Source of the DNA: Maniola hyperantus | Lineage: Eukaryota > Arthropoda > Insecta > Lepidoptera > Nymphalidae | Length of the DNA: 64,000 nucleotides | Direction: 5' to 3' | Assembly (NCBI RefSeq): GCF_902806685.2 | Contig: NC_048556.1 | Location: forward strand, 5,952,001 to 6,016,000 | Translations under genes and position numbers: made by a program | Notes under the pieces: generated by a model | Databases searched by the model: none | Seen by the model: only the letters and a program-made list of their open reading frames with translations | Told to the model about the DNA's origin: nothing | Shown: piece by piece, positions 52,881 to 64,000 of the stretch | Layout of the letters: each line of letters opens with the position of its first letter | Position numbering within the stretch: the stretch's first letter is position 1

Positions 52881-55800
52881 ATGGCAGACTTCGATGCTAT
52901 ATATCCAGACGAGACGGAGCCCGAAGAAAACTTGGAGGAGACGCATGTGACGTTAGTGCCCGACCCTATAGTTGTCCGAGGAGCTGGGAACATGACAGTG
53001 TAGGTTTTATCAGCTGTTTACCTTCCACTTGAAACCCAATTCGATTTCATGTACAAAACACGATATTACCAGGTGAATTATTGTAGCTATGTGCAAAGCT
53101 ATTTTTGGGTCTTAAGTTTGTAGCATCAGACATTTTCTTGGACAGGGACATTGACTAGACGCCAAATTTTCATTGTATTCATTTGGTTTACAACATATTG
53201 TAACATCAATGTTAAAAACTTCCTATAATATATATATGATTTCAAAATAATGACCTTTATTTACTTTATTAACTGTGTGAAAGTGATATTTATTTCACTT
53301 TCATATAAATTAACTTCGGGAATTTAGAAAAAGATTGTACCTTCATTCATAACTAACTTTATAATAAATAATATAGGAACAATCTCAAGATCTTGTATTA
53401 AAAATCAAACCTGTTTTCTCTTATTTGAAAGAATTCAACATTTATTTATTTATGAATCATTTGTTTACAAGTGAAAAAGAAACTATAATGTAGAGTGCTT
53501 TGTTTTATAATCTCTATTAAGGTATTTCCTGGTATTGGTCAATAGATTCAAGATCTTGCAATATTCTTTTTGAGAAAAGCATATTTAGACTGTGTAATTC
53601 TTCGATTTTGTTGCATGTTGCATTTTTATCACATACATTCAGCTCTTCCTCATGTCAATATGATTGTGTAGCCATGATCAAATCACTACCACAGCCTAAA
53701 AATATACTTCATACAGATCAATGAAGATGCCTAGATAGAGTTACCTTGTAGAATCAATAGGGGTGAGAAGAGGGTAAGATGTACCAACTGGCAGAAGTCT
53801 GCAAAACAAACTAAGTATTTTGATTAGTGGATCTCTTGTTCGCATTTGTAGGTGCTATGACTGTAGAGCCAGCCTGTCTATAAACATTAAATTGTCTCAC
53901 TGTACAACCCGTCGGAAATATCTACGAACCTGGCTAAATGACGTCATGCAACGTGTTTGCGTTAGCAACGGTATTGGCACTGGCAACAGTACTGGTATAA
54001 CATAGTGTTTATTTACTCTTTGGGTACTGGGTAGGCGAAAATGGGCGAGCAGCGAGGTGCGCAGATATTTCCGACAGGTTGTATGTATTTACACCTGGCT
54101 ATTTGTTTTAAAATATGAATAGAGCTCCATCATTTTAGACTTTTATTTAAATCCTTGTTCTACTAATTTGTTTTTGTATTATTCTCACAGTTTTCTTTAA
54201 AAATAGAAAGAGTAAAATAATCATTATCAACCTCACTCCTCTGGTTCACTACTGAGGACTGAGATGGTTCCTCACAGATTGAGGAGGGTTTGGCCATAGT
54301 CCACCACACTGTCCAAGTGCAAATTGGCAGGCTTCACACACTTGTGACAACATTTTGGAGAACTATCAGGCATGCAGGTTCCTTCCAATCCTATTCCTAT
54401 CAATGTTGATGAGAATTGAGATGTAACATTTTATACTAAGGCTACAGTTTTATGATCTCTATTTAACATTTGTATGTAAAAACCTAGTGGTTAGGATGTC
54501 CGCCTTGTAATTGGGAGGTTGGGGGTTTGATCCCAGGCACTCACCTCTAACTTTTCGGAGTTATGTGCGTTTTAAGTAATTAAATATCACTTGCTTTAAC
54601 GGTGAAGGAAAACATCGAGAAGAAGCCATGAAGTCTACCAATCCGCACATGGCGAGTGGGGTAGACAATGCCAAAACCCTTCTCTCTGCGAGGAAACCTA
54701 TTCTCTGTAGTGAGCCAGCGACGGGTTGATCATGATGATGATGATTTGATATTTAATGTGGTTGTGGAAGATGGATAAGCAATAGGTATCAATTATGTAA
54801 AAGTGTTGGAATGTTTACAAGCTATACAATAATAAAATGTCACAAGCATAATTAAGTAAAGCTTATTAAAGTGTACACACTAATGAATTTAATCTTAATG
54901 CTGGCACTTGACCTTTACATATTTCAATAACATCAAAGTGCAAAGTAGGTAAGTATTTATTAACAAGCAATATTGCATTCATTGATAGCAGTTACAATAA
55001 ATTATAGTATGTTGCTTTGTTTGAACTGACCAAATCTATATCTTATTCTCTTTATTTTATTACTAGCTGATGCCCGAGACTTCGTTCGCGTGTAATTGGG
55101 TTTTAAAAATCCAGTGGGAACTTTAATTTTCCAGGATAAAAAGTAGCCTATGTCACTCTCCAAGTCTTTAACTATACCCATGCAAAAATCACGCCGATCC
55201 GTTACTCCGTTGCGACGTGATTGAAGGACAAACCAACAGGCTAACAAACCAACAAACAAACACACTTTCACATTTATAATATGGGTTGGGAAAGGGATAT
55301 ATAATGTATATTTTATCGTAATTTGTATAAAAATTACACCTTGACCTGCTATAAAACTACTATAGATAACTAGAAAGTATACTATAAACTGGTACAGATA
55401 AAATTCTCTGTAGAATTTAACTAATAATGTTATAGATGCCCCCCCCTTAGGGGTTGAATTTTCAAAAATCCTTTATTAGCGGATGCCTACGTCATAACAG
55501 TTATCTGTATGCCAAATTTCAGCCCGATCTGTCCAGCAGTTTGCGCTGTGCGTTGATTGCGTGCGTGCGTGCGATTTTCAAAATCCTGCGGGAACTCTTT
55601 GATCTTCTGGGATAAAAAGTAGCCTATGTCCTTCCCCGGGATGCAAGCTATCACTGTACCAAATTTCATCAAAATCGGTCGAACGGATGGGCCGTGAAAA
55701 GCTAGCAGACAGACAGACACACTTTCGCATTTATAATATTAGTATGGATTACCACTATCTTAAAAAATTCAAGTTTACAATTCTAACTTGGTGGTGATCT

Positions 55801-57635
55801 TTTCAGTTTAAATACATATATGTTTAAATGAATCATTTTGCCTTATTGTCTGTCACATGATAAACAATATAATTATGCTAGGAAGTGGCAAGTGCTACGT
55901 TTTATCAACTACTTCAATAAACAATACTGAAACACATTGTTAGTTTGTACCATGAGGTTTCTAGTCCAAGGTTTATTTAAATTGTACTAATATTCATTTA
56001 AGTATAATATTATCAATTATTATTGTTTTAGCTCTATATGTAGTATATTTTTCAACACTATCATAGCATTTTGTTCAGGTTGACCTTAACTACCAGAATC
56101 CAAACATCAGTACCCTTATTATAAATGTGAAAGTGTTTGTTTGTTGGTTTGTCCGTCAATCACGTCGCAACGGTGATGACCTGAAGAGTGACATAGGTTA
56201 CTTTTTATCCCGGAAAATCAAAAAGTTCCCACAGGATTTTTAAAACCTAGATCCACGCGTACGAAGTCGCGGGATATCCATGATAAATATCGCTCATACC
56301 GTACTAATAGTAAAGCTGGTATTAGCTATATTTATATGGTTTTAGGTTTTTGAAAAGCCTGTAGAAACAGCAAACGGTAACCTATGTTCATTCCCAAAAT
56401 ACAAGCAATCTCTTTAACTAATTTCTTTAAAATCCGTTTAACCGATTAATGGAAAGAGGTCACGACCCTCAGCAATTCGGACACTAGAAATATTAATCAT
56501 AGATGAACCTTGTCAATTCCAGCTTCGGTCTAAGCAACCGCTTCAATGGTGAATTCCCCTCGGGGCTGCAGTCTCGCGTGGCTCCTGAAGAGTACCAGGC
56601 GACGGTGGCCCGCATCAACAGCGTGCTGAAGAAAACCCTGCCGGTCAACGTCAAGTGGCTGTTCTGCGGCTGCGTGTGCTGCTGCTGCACCCTCGGATGC
56701 TCTCTATGGCCCGTCATTTGTCTTAGCAAACGGGTAAGTATTTCCTTCAGACCTGGTGGCAAGTGATGATGCAGCCTAAATGGAGTAGTAAACATCTGCT
56801 TTTCTAAACGCTCATATTGTTTTTGACAATGGTACTGATTCTGAGCACAACCTAATTTTAGAGTAATCGCATCCTCTTCTTACTAATGTAATATGAAAAG
56901 GACAGATGCAGTTTGACAGTTTTAAATTTAATGGTAAAACCCGTGATTTTAGCGCACAGTCGCGAGCCTACTATTTAAATTTGTAGCGTGCACTAAAATT
57001 TAGAGTCTTTAAATGTTAAGTTCATGTTCTATTCCTTTTTAGCATTGTTAAAAAGAAAAGGATGCAGATACTCTAAATTTAGTTTAGAGAAAGACAACAG
57101 AATCGGTGTCATTAACTCACTGACTACTATTTCCAGTTAACATAAATGTAACAACAATATTATACAATTTTATAATCCATACTAATATTATAAATGCGAA
57201 AGTGTGTCTGTCTGCCTGTTTGTCTGCTAGCTTTTCACGGTACATCCGTTTAATCGATTTCGATGAAATTTCGTACAGAGATAGCTTACATCCCGGGGAA
57301 GGACATTGGCTACTTTTGATCCCGGAAAATCAAAGACTTCCCAAGGGATTTTAAAGAACCTAATTTCACGCGAACGGAGTCGCGGGCATCATCTAGTAAG
57401 ATATATTTTTGTAAAAGACAGATTCATTTTTGTTAATCTGATTTTAATAGACAATTTTTTTTTACAGACTCAACACTCCCTTAACAAACTCCTAGAATGG
57501 GAGAACAGTCGTCTCTACCACAAGCTTGGGCTTCGCTGGCGCCTCACCAAGCAACACTGCGACTCCTCCTCTATGATGGAGTATGTCCTGCTCATAGAGT
57601 TCATACCCAGAATACCTATATACAGGCCCGACTAA
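52881..57635 (+). CDS. CHIC2: Cysteine-rich hydrophobic (CHIC) family protein, 165 aa
   Basis: Ortholog of the CHIC1/CHIC2 family, palmitoylated membrane-associated proteins at the plasma membrane and vesicles with a poorly defined trafficking role. Exons: 52881-52999 (GTAGGT donor), 56523-56733 (acceptor AATTCCAG, GTAAGT donor), 57468-57635 (acceptor TTTTTTTTTACAG). Intron 1 (3.5 kb) is phase 2 and rejoins ACAGT with CTTC to give TVFGLSN; intron 2 is phase 0. Acidic N-terminus MADFDAIYPDETEPEENLEE, then PDPIVVRGAGNMTVFGLS. The hallmark VKWLFCGCVCCCCTLGCS block around 85-101 is followed by WPVICLSKR. The C-terminus holds LLEWENSRLYHKLGLRWRL and ends MMEYVLLIEFIPRIPIYRPD. The length equals my recollection of human CHIC2 (165 aa). 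It sits outside the cuticle cluster with no evident functional link. Confidence 0.93.
53905..54081. mobile_element. MITE with TA target duplication in CHIC intron 1
   Basis: CAACCCGTCGGAAATATCT on the left and AGATATTTCCGACAGGTTG on the right are inverted with one mismatch, each flanked by TA (53903-53904 and 54082-54083). This points to a Tc1/mariner-mobilised element. Confidence 0.75.
54222..54392 (-). mobile_element. SINE S1, reverse, partial
   Basis: CATTATCAACCTCACTCC to ATCAGGCATGCAGGTTCCTT. The tRNA-like head is missing. Confidence 0.65.
54480..54752 (+). mobile_element. SINE S1, full length, CHIC intron 1
   Basis: AACCTAGTGGTTAGGATGTC, GGGTTTGATCCCAGGCACTC and the tail GACGGGTTGATCATGATGAT. 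Confidence 0.75.
55062..55750 (+). repeat. Three family A/B repeats in CHIC intron 1
   Basis: Family A forward at 55062-55290 (CTAGCTGATGCCCGAGACTT). A family B fragment at 55437-55558 (TTAGGGGTTGAATTTTCAAA) fused to a second family A body at 55565-55750 (AAATCCTGCGGGAACTCTTT to TTATAATATTAGTATGGAT). Confidence 0.65.
56112..56282 (-). repeat. Family A repeat, reverse, CHIC intron 1
   Basis: ATTATAAATGTGAAAGTG to GCGTACGAAGTCGCGGGAT. Confidence 0.65.
57178..57402 (-). repeat. Family A repeat, reverse, CHIC intron 2
   Basis: ATACTAATATTATAAATGCG to GCGAACGGAGTCGCGGGCAT. It ends about 65 bp before CHIC exon 3. Confidence 0.7.
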
Positions 57636-57909
57636 GTCGCGCCCCATGTTGAATGTAAATATAATATGTTAAATGTAAGTGTTGGATTACATTGGTAGCA
57701 AATAGCAATGCTATGCATTTTAAGTGAAACAATCTGATATAAACTTTATTCTATACTCAATAAGATGCATTTTCAGGGTTTATTTGCGTAGTATGCATTT
57801 TGAAAGTTGTCTGCTAATACAACATTCATATCGTCACTTTCTTTCTAACTACAATTCGAACAAGATAGTTATGAAGTAGTATCAAATTGCACGTCTCTCA
57901 GAATGATTT

Positions 57910-58215
57910 TACCCTATCCCCAGAATGAAGTTAGTATATCGCTCTCTCTGTTACGTAATCCCATACAAATGATAGAGCCAAAAATTTCAGTGGGCGTTAA
58001 CCATCTAGAGCCACCAACCAATCATAAACATGTTTTCATAAAAACATTTTAAATTCAGTTCGATAATGGTTTCTAAAAACATTCGAAATTCAATTAGAAA
58101 ACATAGTTTCATTTGTGATTGGTTGGTGGCTTAGCGCCCACTGAGATTTTTTGCTCTATCATCTATATGCAATTACGTAACAGGGCTATACTAAGTTTAT
58201 TCCGCGGATAGGGTA
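57910..58215. mobile_element. Long palindromic MITE (~306 bp) downstream of CHIC
   Basis: Left end TACCCTATCC and right end GGATAGGGTA, with inner pairs GTTACGTAAT/ATTACGTAAC, TTTCAGTGGGCG/CGCCCACTGAGA and GCCACCAACCAATCA/TGATTGGTTGGTGGC. The whole element can fold into one hairpin. Confidence 0.75.
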
Positions 58216-58509
58216 TATTTAAGAAGTAGAGTAACCAAGCCCAGGCATTGGAACGTCTTAACTCCTGATTTTAATCTGGTTACATGCGTGAACCTTATTT
58301 TATATAGAATAAGGTCTATTATTAGATTGCTCTACATACAATCTTTCGCATCCAATGAAAATCGACCGATAACGTAAACAAGTTGCGCAACTCATGAATC
58401 GACTAGCGAATGTGTATCCCAAATAAAATCTGGAACTTGTTGTGTACATAGTGGCGTATATTCTATAAGGCTGATCTTATATTCATTTTGCATTGAGCTA
58501 GGGCTTACG

Positions 58510-58713
58510 CACACTGGAGGACGGGACGGCAGAGGATTTAAAATTCATCAATTGAATTAAATATTTATCCAATCGAAATAAGGTATATATTTCAATGCTC
58601 AGTGCTCCAGCGAAGCACCGAGCATTGAAATATATACCTTATTTCGATTGGATAAAATATATTAAATTCAATTGACAAGTTTAAAATCTTCTGCTGTTCT
58701 GTCCTCCAGTGTG
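58510..58713. mobile_element. Foldback MITE (~204 bp) with ~90-bp arms
   Basis: CACACTGGAGGACGGGACGG at the left and CTGTTCTGTCCTCCAGTGTG at the right. The inner arms CCAATCGAAATAAGGTATAT and ATATACCTTATTTCGATTGG are exact complements. The loop is about 20 bases (AGTGCTCCAGCGAAGCACC). No clear target duplication. Confidence 0.8.
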
Positions 58714-59619
58714 TCAATCATTATTTTCGTCCATAATGGCGTCACATGTCGATGCATATTCAAGGTGCAAACAAGTTTAGTGACGTGTTATTAGACCACA
58801 GAAGGCTGTCGAAGTCAAACATGTTATATGAAAGCTTGCACCCGCGCTCCGATTGGTCAATAATCTCACAAGAATGTTGCCTACAGACTAAACACCTCTC
58901 TATTCCACCAGTTGCATATCTTCTAAAGGATGGCTGTCTTTTTAAGCGCCTATCTCTTTTGCCTATCCCACTCATCTGTATTATTTTCTTAGTAACCATC
59001 TGTAACCATACAATAGTTTATTTGCACCTTTACTTCATTTCACATTTTTGGATTTCTCATTTCTTCATTTTTCTCGCTAGAAATATACTTCCGTTGTTCC
59101 GTAGACGACATTTTTTGCCTGCATGGAGTGCACGCCATATGTACAGTTCTCCGGGAAACGTGTATATTGTAAATAAGTTTATTAAATGTCGCGAAGTAAG
59201 TGGTTACATGCTTTTTGTGTATAGATATCACATTATTGAATTTGCGGGGCTTCAGTTGCTTTCGAAAGCGATGTTATCTTAATGTGTAATGTAGCTTTAA
59301 GGATTTGTGGAATTATTATATAAATCCCTGTCCAGACAGACGGGCGGGCGACTAAGTTAATCTAAGTGGGATGTAATTTTGCTTAATCCCTCGATATACC
59401 GATTTTTTGTGTTACGCGTACAAAAATCCATGCGATTACTTGAATATATCTATAGACACAAAAAAAAGAGTCAAGTAAAAGTTCAGTAGCATATCACGTG
59501 ATTAAAGCAAAGTTACGGTTACCGTTAAAGTTTGACTCACCACTTGACCAGTGGTTGATCACTTGTGGTTTGACCGCTAATTCTATGATTAAGCATAATG
59601 GTGAAAAGTTAACAAATTC

Positions 59620-59715
59620 TGTAGAGAAACAGCCCGCGAAGGCCAGACCTTCGCAGAATTTATAAAAGCTGAAAGTTTCTCAGTATATCGTCCCCAACCT
59701 AAGCCCACTGAGTTG
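59620..59715 (-). mobile_element. Single arm of element F
   Basis: GAAGGCCAGACCTTCG and ATTTATAAAAGCTGAAAGTT match the arms of the element at 20078-20895. Confidence 0.5.
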
Positions 59716-59839
59716 GAACTCATTTTGCCTTTGTTTGGTGGTCAATCTTTAACGTTAATTGTAACCTTATTTTAACAGTCTGATATATCAGTTATATACT
59801 TCAAGGTTTGCAGTCAAAGGCTAGCTTGTATCTGAATAA

Positions 59840-60265
59840 AAATACCCGGCCAAGTGCGAATCTGGGTCGCGCAATGAGGGATCCGTACTACAGTCGTATT
59901 TTTTTCAACATTTTGCACAATAGTTCAAAAACTATGATGCATAAAAATAAATAAAAATCTGTTTTATAATTTACAGATAAAGACCTTTCATTTGATACCC
60001 CACTTGATATAGTCACTCACTTCGAAAGTTGAAAATACTAATTATTAGTTCATGACCACAATTTAATTTTTTTTGTGTGATCTAACCCTAAACTCACGGT
60101 TTTTAGATTATTCCCCAAATGTCAGCTATAAGATCTACCTACCTGCCAAATTTCATGATTCTAGGTCAACGGGAAGTACCCTGTAGGTTTCTTGACAGAC
60201 AGACAGACAGACAACAAAGTGATCCGGGTTCCGTTTTTCCTTTTGAGGTACGGAATCCTAAAAAT
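59840..60265 (-). mobile_element. Non-autonomous element family C, reverse full copy
   Basis: AATACCCGGCCAAGTGCGAA to TTTTGAGGTACGGAATCCTA. Confidence 0.75.
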
Positions 60266-61310
60266 ACCATATACCTACAACTGATCCTTAATAAACGTAA
60301 CTGCAGAAATAGACTGGAAACCGAATCTAAAGAGACATTTGGATTCGTAGGCAGAAAAATCCATCTAGGCTCTACAAGACAATATTAGATCGTCCGTCAG
60401 TCCGGACGCGGATTTGAAGTTGTTAAGGTTATCAGACCGTATTGAGGCAGAGGCTAGAGATTATGTAAATTAAATTTTTGTTATTTAAATTTAATTTAGC
60501 AATTGAAGCGATGAATTTTCTTTCGCACAAGAGAAAAATCGGTTCGCTTATAAAACATTGCTTCAGATTTTAATATCTGGACGTTTATGTTGGTGCAAAT
60601 CGTTACTGCCCCTTTTATATTACGAATTTACTAAGCAAATCTACTTAAATCGTTAATAAAGTTTAAAGTAGGCCATACACTTTACGACTTACCGGAGAAG
60701 TCCACCTGCATGCAGACTGGAGAGGGTATTGTGTGTCTCAAGTCAATTTTATTCTTTCCTTAGCCTGCGCAGGTATATCTCTTCAGTAGATCGTAACGTG
60801 TATGACTTACTTAGTTAATTTAAATATGGCGGTGGTTCCCTTTGCCTCTCACTCGCACATTGGAAAGTGATAATCTCGTACAAAAGAATCGCCGTAATGT
60901 TAGATCAATTAAAATAATCAGGTCATCATTGGTATTTAAATGCAGCAGTCATTGAATGAATTTATGAACAATTCTTTTTTTCTACGATTTCATTTTATTA
61001 TTTTTTATCTTTATATTATTTTATTGAAAAAAAAAGTGTCTAATCTCTGTGCAATGATGAAAAAATAACGTTCCTAGAACAGTTTGAAGAAAAAAAACCG
61101 CACTTAGAAAGAAATAAAACCGAATTTTTTAAGATCAATGTTTGTGCATTGAAACATTAAAGGAATATACTCTGCATGTGAAGGAGACAAAAAAATTATG
61201 TTTCATACTCGTATATTTTATCATGTCACACGCACGTTTGCATTCTCCATGAATCTCTGCGTTTATGCGAGCGAGAGAGCACATTTATCTCTTATTCTCT
61301 CGCTCAAACA
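60266..61310. other. Gene-free AT-rich stretch
   Basis: No coding or repeat signal I could place with confidence. Confidence 0.45.
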
Positions 61311-61314
61311 GATA

Positions 61315-61510
61315 TAGTACAGTATGTGGCAGAAAGTAATGTACATCGGCCTTTAGAATGACATTTCGGCTTTGTAGAGCGTTGTCTCTGTCACTCATAC
61401 CTATGTGAGGTTTTGTCGGTCTCAATGACAGCGACAACGCTCTACAAATCTGCTATCTGATATCTCCTTTTAAATGTCGATGTACATTACTTTCTACCGC
61501 GTACTGTACG
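61315..61510. mobile_element. Palindromic MITE family E, full copy
   Basis: AGTACAGTATGTGGCAGAAA at the left and TTTCTACCGCGTACTGTAC at the right. GTAGAGCGTTGTCTCTGTC pairs with GACAGCGACAACGCTCTAC. Confidence 0.75.
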
Positions 61511-61512
61511 CG

Positions 61513-61645
61513 TCAGGTTGAGATGGCAATCGGGGTATGAGGCGGTACACCCGCACACCCGCACTTCACTCGCGCTCACCTGCACCGGGTTAACGCGGGG
61601 GCTGTGCGGGGCGTTCCCTCCTCGATTGCCATCGCGACCTGTCGC
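61513..61645. mobile_element. GC-rich MITE family D, full copy, abutting family E
   Basis: CAGGTTGAGATGGCAATCGG to CGATTGCCATCGCGACCTGT. It starts 2-3 bases after the family E element ends. Confidence 0.7.
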
Positions 61646-61699
61646 TGACTATAGGTTTCACAACTTTGCTTGTAAGCGTGCAACAGAGATCAATAACAG

Positions 61700-64000
61700 T
61701 ATGAGTGAGCAAAGTCTTAGCAACATATTCCGCTTGCATGCTTAAGCACATTTTCCACAGCTTTTTTTCAATCAAATATGGTCCGTTGAGTCCGTATCGT
61801 AAATAATATGACAAACAATGCATGTCGAATTCTATCTAGCAAAGTATTAACAACTTCTAGTACGTATTGGATAGGGACGATCTTTTAATTATGTATGGAA
61901 AAATTGTTCGAGCATACTACAAGCGTAGAATGCCACACGGTTTGCGTTAACTCTTTTGTTGGGGTATCGATTTGTGTATAAATTATTTTTCCATAGCTTA
62001 CGAATTGCGATTTTTTTTAAGAAACACGTAAGCGACGTTTTATGCCTGGCGGATAAAGATGTTTTAAATTTTTAACTAGTAATGCGGTATCTATTGTTAG
62101 CTTGCGGTAAGGTCTTTAAACGCCATGCACAGCACGACGCGTACGCTTTTCTGCAAGAAGCTATTGTTAAGTAAGCTAAGGAACAATAGAGTATGCATTT
62201 TCCTTCTATTCTCTCCGCTAAAACATTTTACGTACCTGAATGTCAATATAAGTAGACACAATGTCCATAAGAGTAGGAGTCGAGATGTGTCGAATCGAGG
62301 GACTTGTTATGCAAAACTTATGCTAGGAACTATTTCGGGACTGTGTTATTAGACAAGTAATTGTTTATAGTAGACTATTTGTTAGGTGTATTCGCCCTCT
62401 TTTCCCTTTTCAACAAGTTGTGATGGGTTTATTGTAAGCTAAATTTACGGCCGTAAGCGTAACTGACATTTCGTGGTTATTTAACGTTAAGAGAAATTAA
62501 GGATGAAAAATTACGACATACGCTGGCTGACTCAAATTGATAATCAACCTGTCTGTAATCTGTCTAGAAGTTACTTTAGCCACATTAATTTTTTTTTAAA
62601 GATCATACAGTTTTTGGCAAATAACGTTGCCAGGGACAGTTACCGTTGGTAAATTTTTAACGTTAAAACTACAGAAATATTTCGTTAGATAGTGATAGGT
62701 GTATAATTAGTACTGTTAAAAGTATCTATTATATTGTTACCCTTATCGATATTAATGGTATCTATATAACGTTAGTGGATGTATGGGTATAGTTAATTTT
62801 AACGTTAACATAACGGTACCTTCTTCGGCAACGCTACGAAAAAAATATCGATAATTCGGTCCCTGAACGTTGCTTCGGCTTCGAACTTATCGACAGATTT
62901 CAGATAAAATTGATTATTAATCATTTCGGCCGTACGTGTCTTTTATCATAAGCCCGTACAAGGTATTTATAGAAAACGCGCCGTATGGCTAGAGCTCTAG
63001 AAAAACATCGCCATCTTGTTTTAACAGACAATGTTTTAGGGTTTTAGTGATCTCCTCCGAGAATTTACAGTAGCGGACGCTATGTAACGGCACCGTTAGG
63101 AAACCAAAACTTAGCCAAAAAATGCCATAATTATCACAGTTTGGAAAGTCTTGCCACCGCCGCGCCGCAACGTTTTATTGAACAACGGTTGAAAAGCGAA
63201 CAGGGTATGTCGACATTAAGTTTTACCTTAGGCGAATGTAAATATTTTAAGAACCTACGTATAATATAGATTATTTTTGTTCAAATAATAAATCTCACTA
63301 TGTGATGATAGACTTGTTTTATTACAAAGTTTTTTATTTGCTATGCAAATCTCAAAACTAAAATTGATCTACAAGTAGTAGCTATCCTTTACCGCGCAGA
63401 ACAGTGTAAAAAGTGCCCTACTTTTTAACAGACTTCAAAAAAGGAGGAGGTTCTCGACTGTTTTTTTTGCATGTTTGCTACGCGCGCGGTTTCTCTGCCA
63501 AATATGAACCGATTTTCATGATTCTTTTTTGGTTGGAAGGTACTTACATACTTCAGAGGTGGTCCCATTTTAGTTTGGTGAAGATCTGATGAATATCTTC
63601 GGAGATGGAGAACAGGATTTCCTAAATGGATATTGAGTAAATTGCTCGCGATCAGTGTAATAGTTTAGTAAACAGTAGGTCTTTAACCAAGCATAGCGTA
63701 TTTTAATACAATGGGGCCACTAAAAATTTAAAAACTGGCCGACACTTACGCAACTTTTGTGCCCGACACTGGAGGGGTTCTTCTTCTTCTTCTTTCTATT
63801 TCTTGGATAAGTATGTACATAATATTCGTTATAAATTACTTTTTACTGGATGTGGTTATTGAAGTCTGTATCTTTTCTGTCAATTTAATTACGAAATTAT
63901 GTACAACCAACTTTGGCACCAGTGTATTTATCATCGTCTTTGTACTTAGTCTTGAAATATGCTGTTTGTGCTGCGCCTTAATTGAAATATAGGGAAGGAA
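61700..64000. other. Gene-free end of window
   Basis: Short frames only. A short 'ACTTCAAAAAAGGAGGAGGT' repeat near 63430 also occurs in reverse near 49965 (CCTCCTCCTTTATTGAAG). Several AACGTTAA palindromes lie at 62480-62810 without an obvious structure. Confidence 0.45.

Noticed and set aside
58746..59282. 178-codon plus-strand frame rich in hydrophobic residues
   Set aside because: No domain or splice context, composition typical of AT-rich noise, and it follows a foldback MITE. Kept only as a note.

Overview
The window looks like nuclear DNA of a moth or butterfly (Lepidoptera). It is AT-rich, its genes are short and split by introns, it holds a cluster of RR-2 chitin-binding cuticular protein genes, and it is full of repeat types I associate with Lepidoptera: tRNA-derived SINEs, palindromic MITEs, repeats carrying 'GACTTCGTCCGCGTGGA', and Jockey and R4/Dong-like LINEs. 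Everything is read by eye. Splice sites are inferred from GT/AG signals and protein continuity. Repeat borders are approximate unless a duplication or inverted repeat fixes them.

Layout. 1-4.5 kb: repeats only. 4.5-6.5 kb: a 5'-truncated R4/Dong-like LINE (minus) joined in frame to a TAA-repeat tract. 7.4-12.5 kb: a structurally complete Jockey-clade LINE (minus) bounded by a perfect 13-bp target-site duplication; its ORF2 is intact, ORF1 has one internal stop, and ORF1 and ORF2 meet in a TAATG overlap. 12.5-17.8 kb: repeats and LINE remnants. 17.9-47.1 kb: the cuticular cluster, with seven RR-2 genes, called CP-a to CP-g here (a and b on plus, c to g on minus). Two unrelated genes lie inside it: an intronless ODAD4/TTC25 gene at 26.7-28.5 kb (minus) and a two-exon COX5B-like gene at 35.2-36.3 kb (plus). 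47.1-52.8 kb: repeats plus two small unrecognised ORFs. 52.9-57.6 kb: a three-exon CHIC-family gene (plus). 57.6-64 kb: palindromic MITEs, other repeats and no convincing gene.

How the genes work together. The seven CPR genes share one plan: a TATA box, a tiny first coding exon of 2-4 codons, an intron inside the signal peptide, then the rest of the secreted chitin-binding protein. They probably build hard cuticle. CP-a and CP-c look like an inverted duplicate pair around ODAD4, and CP-d and CP-e like a close pair around the COX5B-like gene. ODAD4 (dynein-arm docking) and the COX5B-like gene (respiratory complex IV) have no functional link to cuticle. A role in sperm is one inferred common theme for those two, untested here.

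I did not find a new defence or other novel multi-gene system. The items most worth a second look are the divergent COX5B-like gene, the Jockey element with its translational-coupling signal and internal stop, the TAA-linked R4/Dong element, and the nested and palindromic non-autonomous elements.
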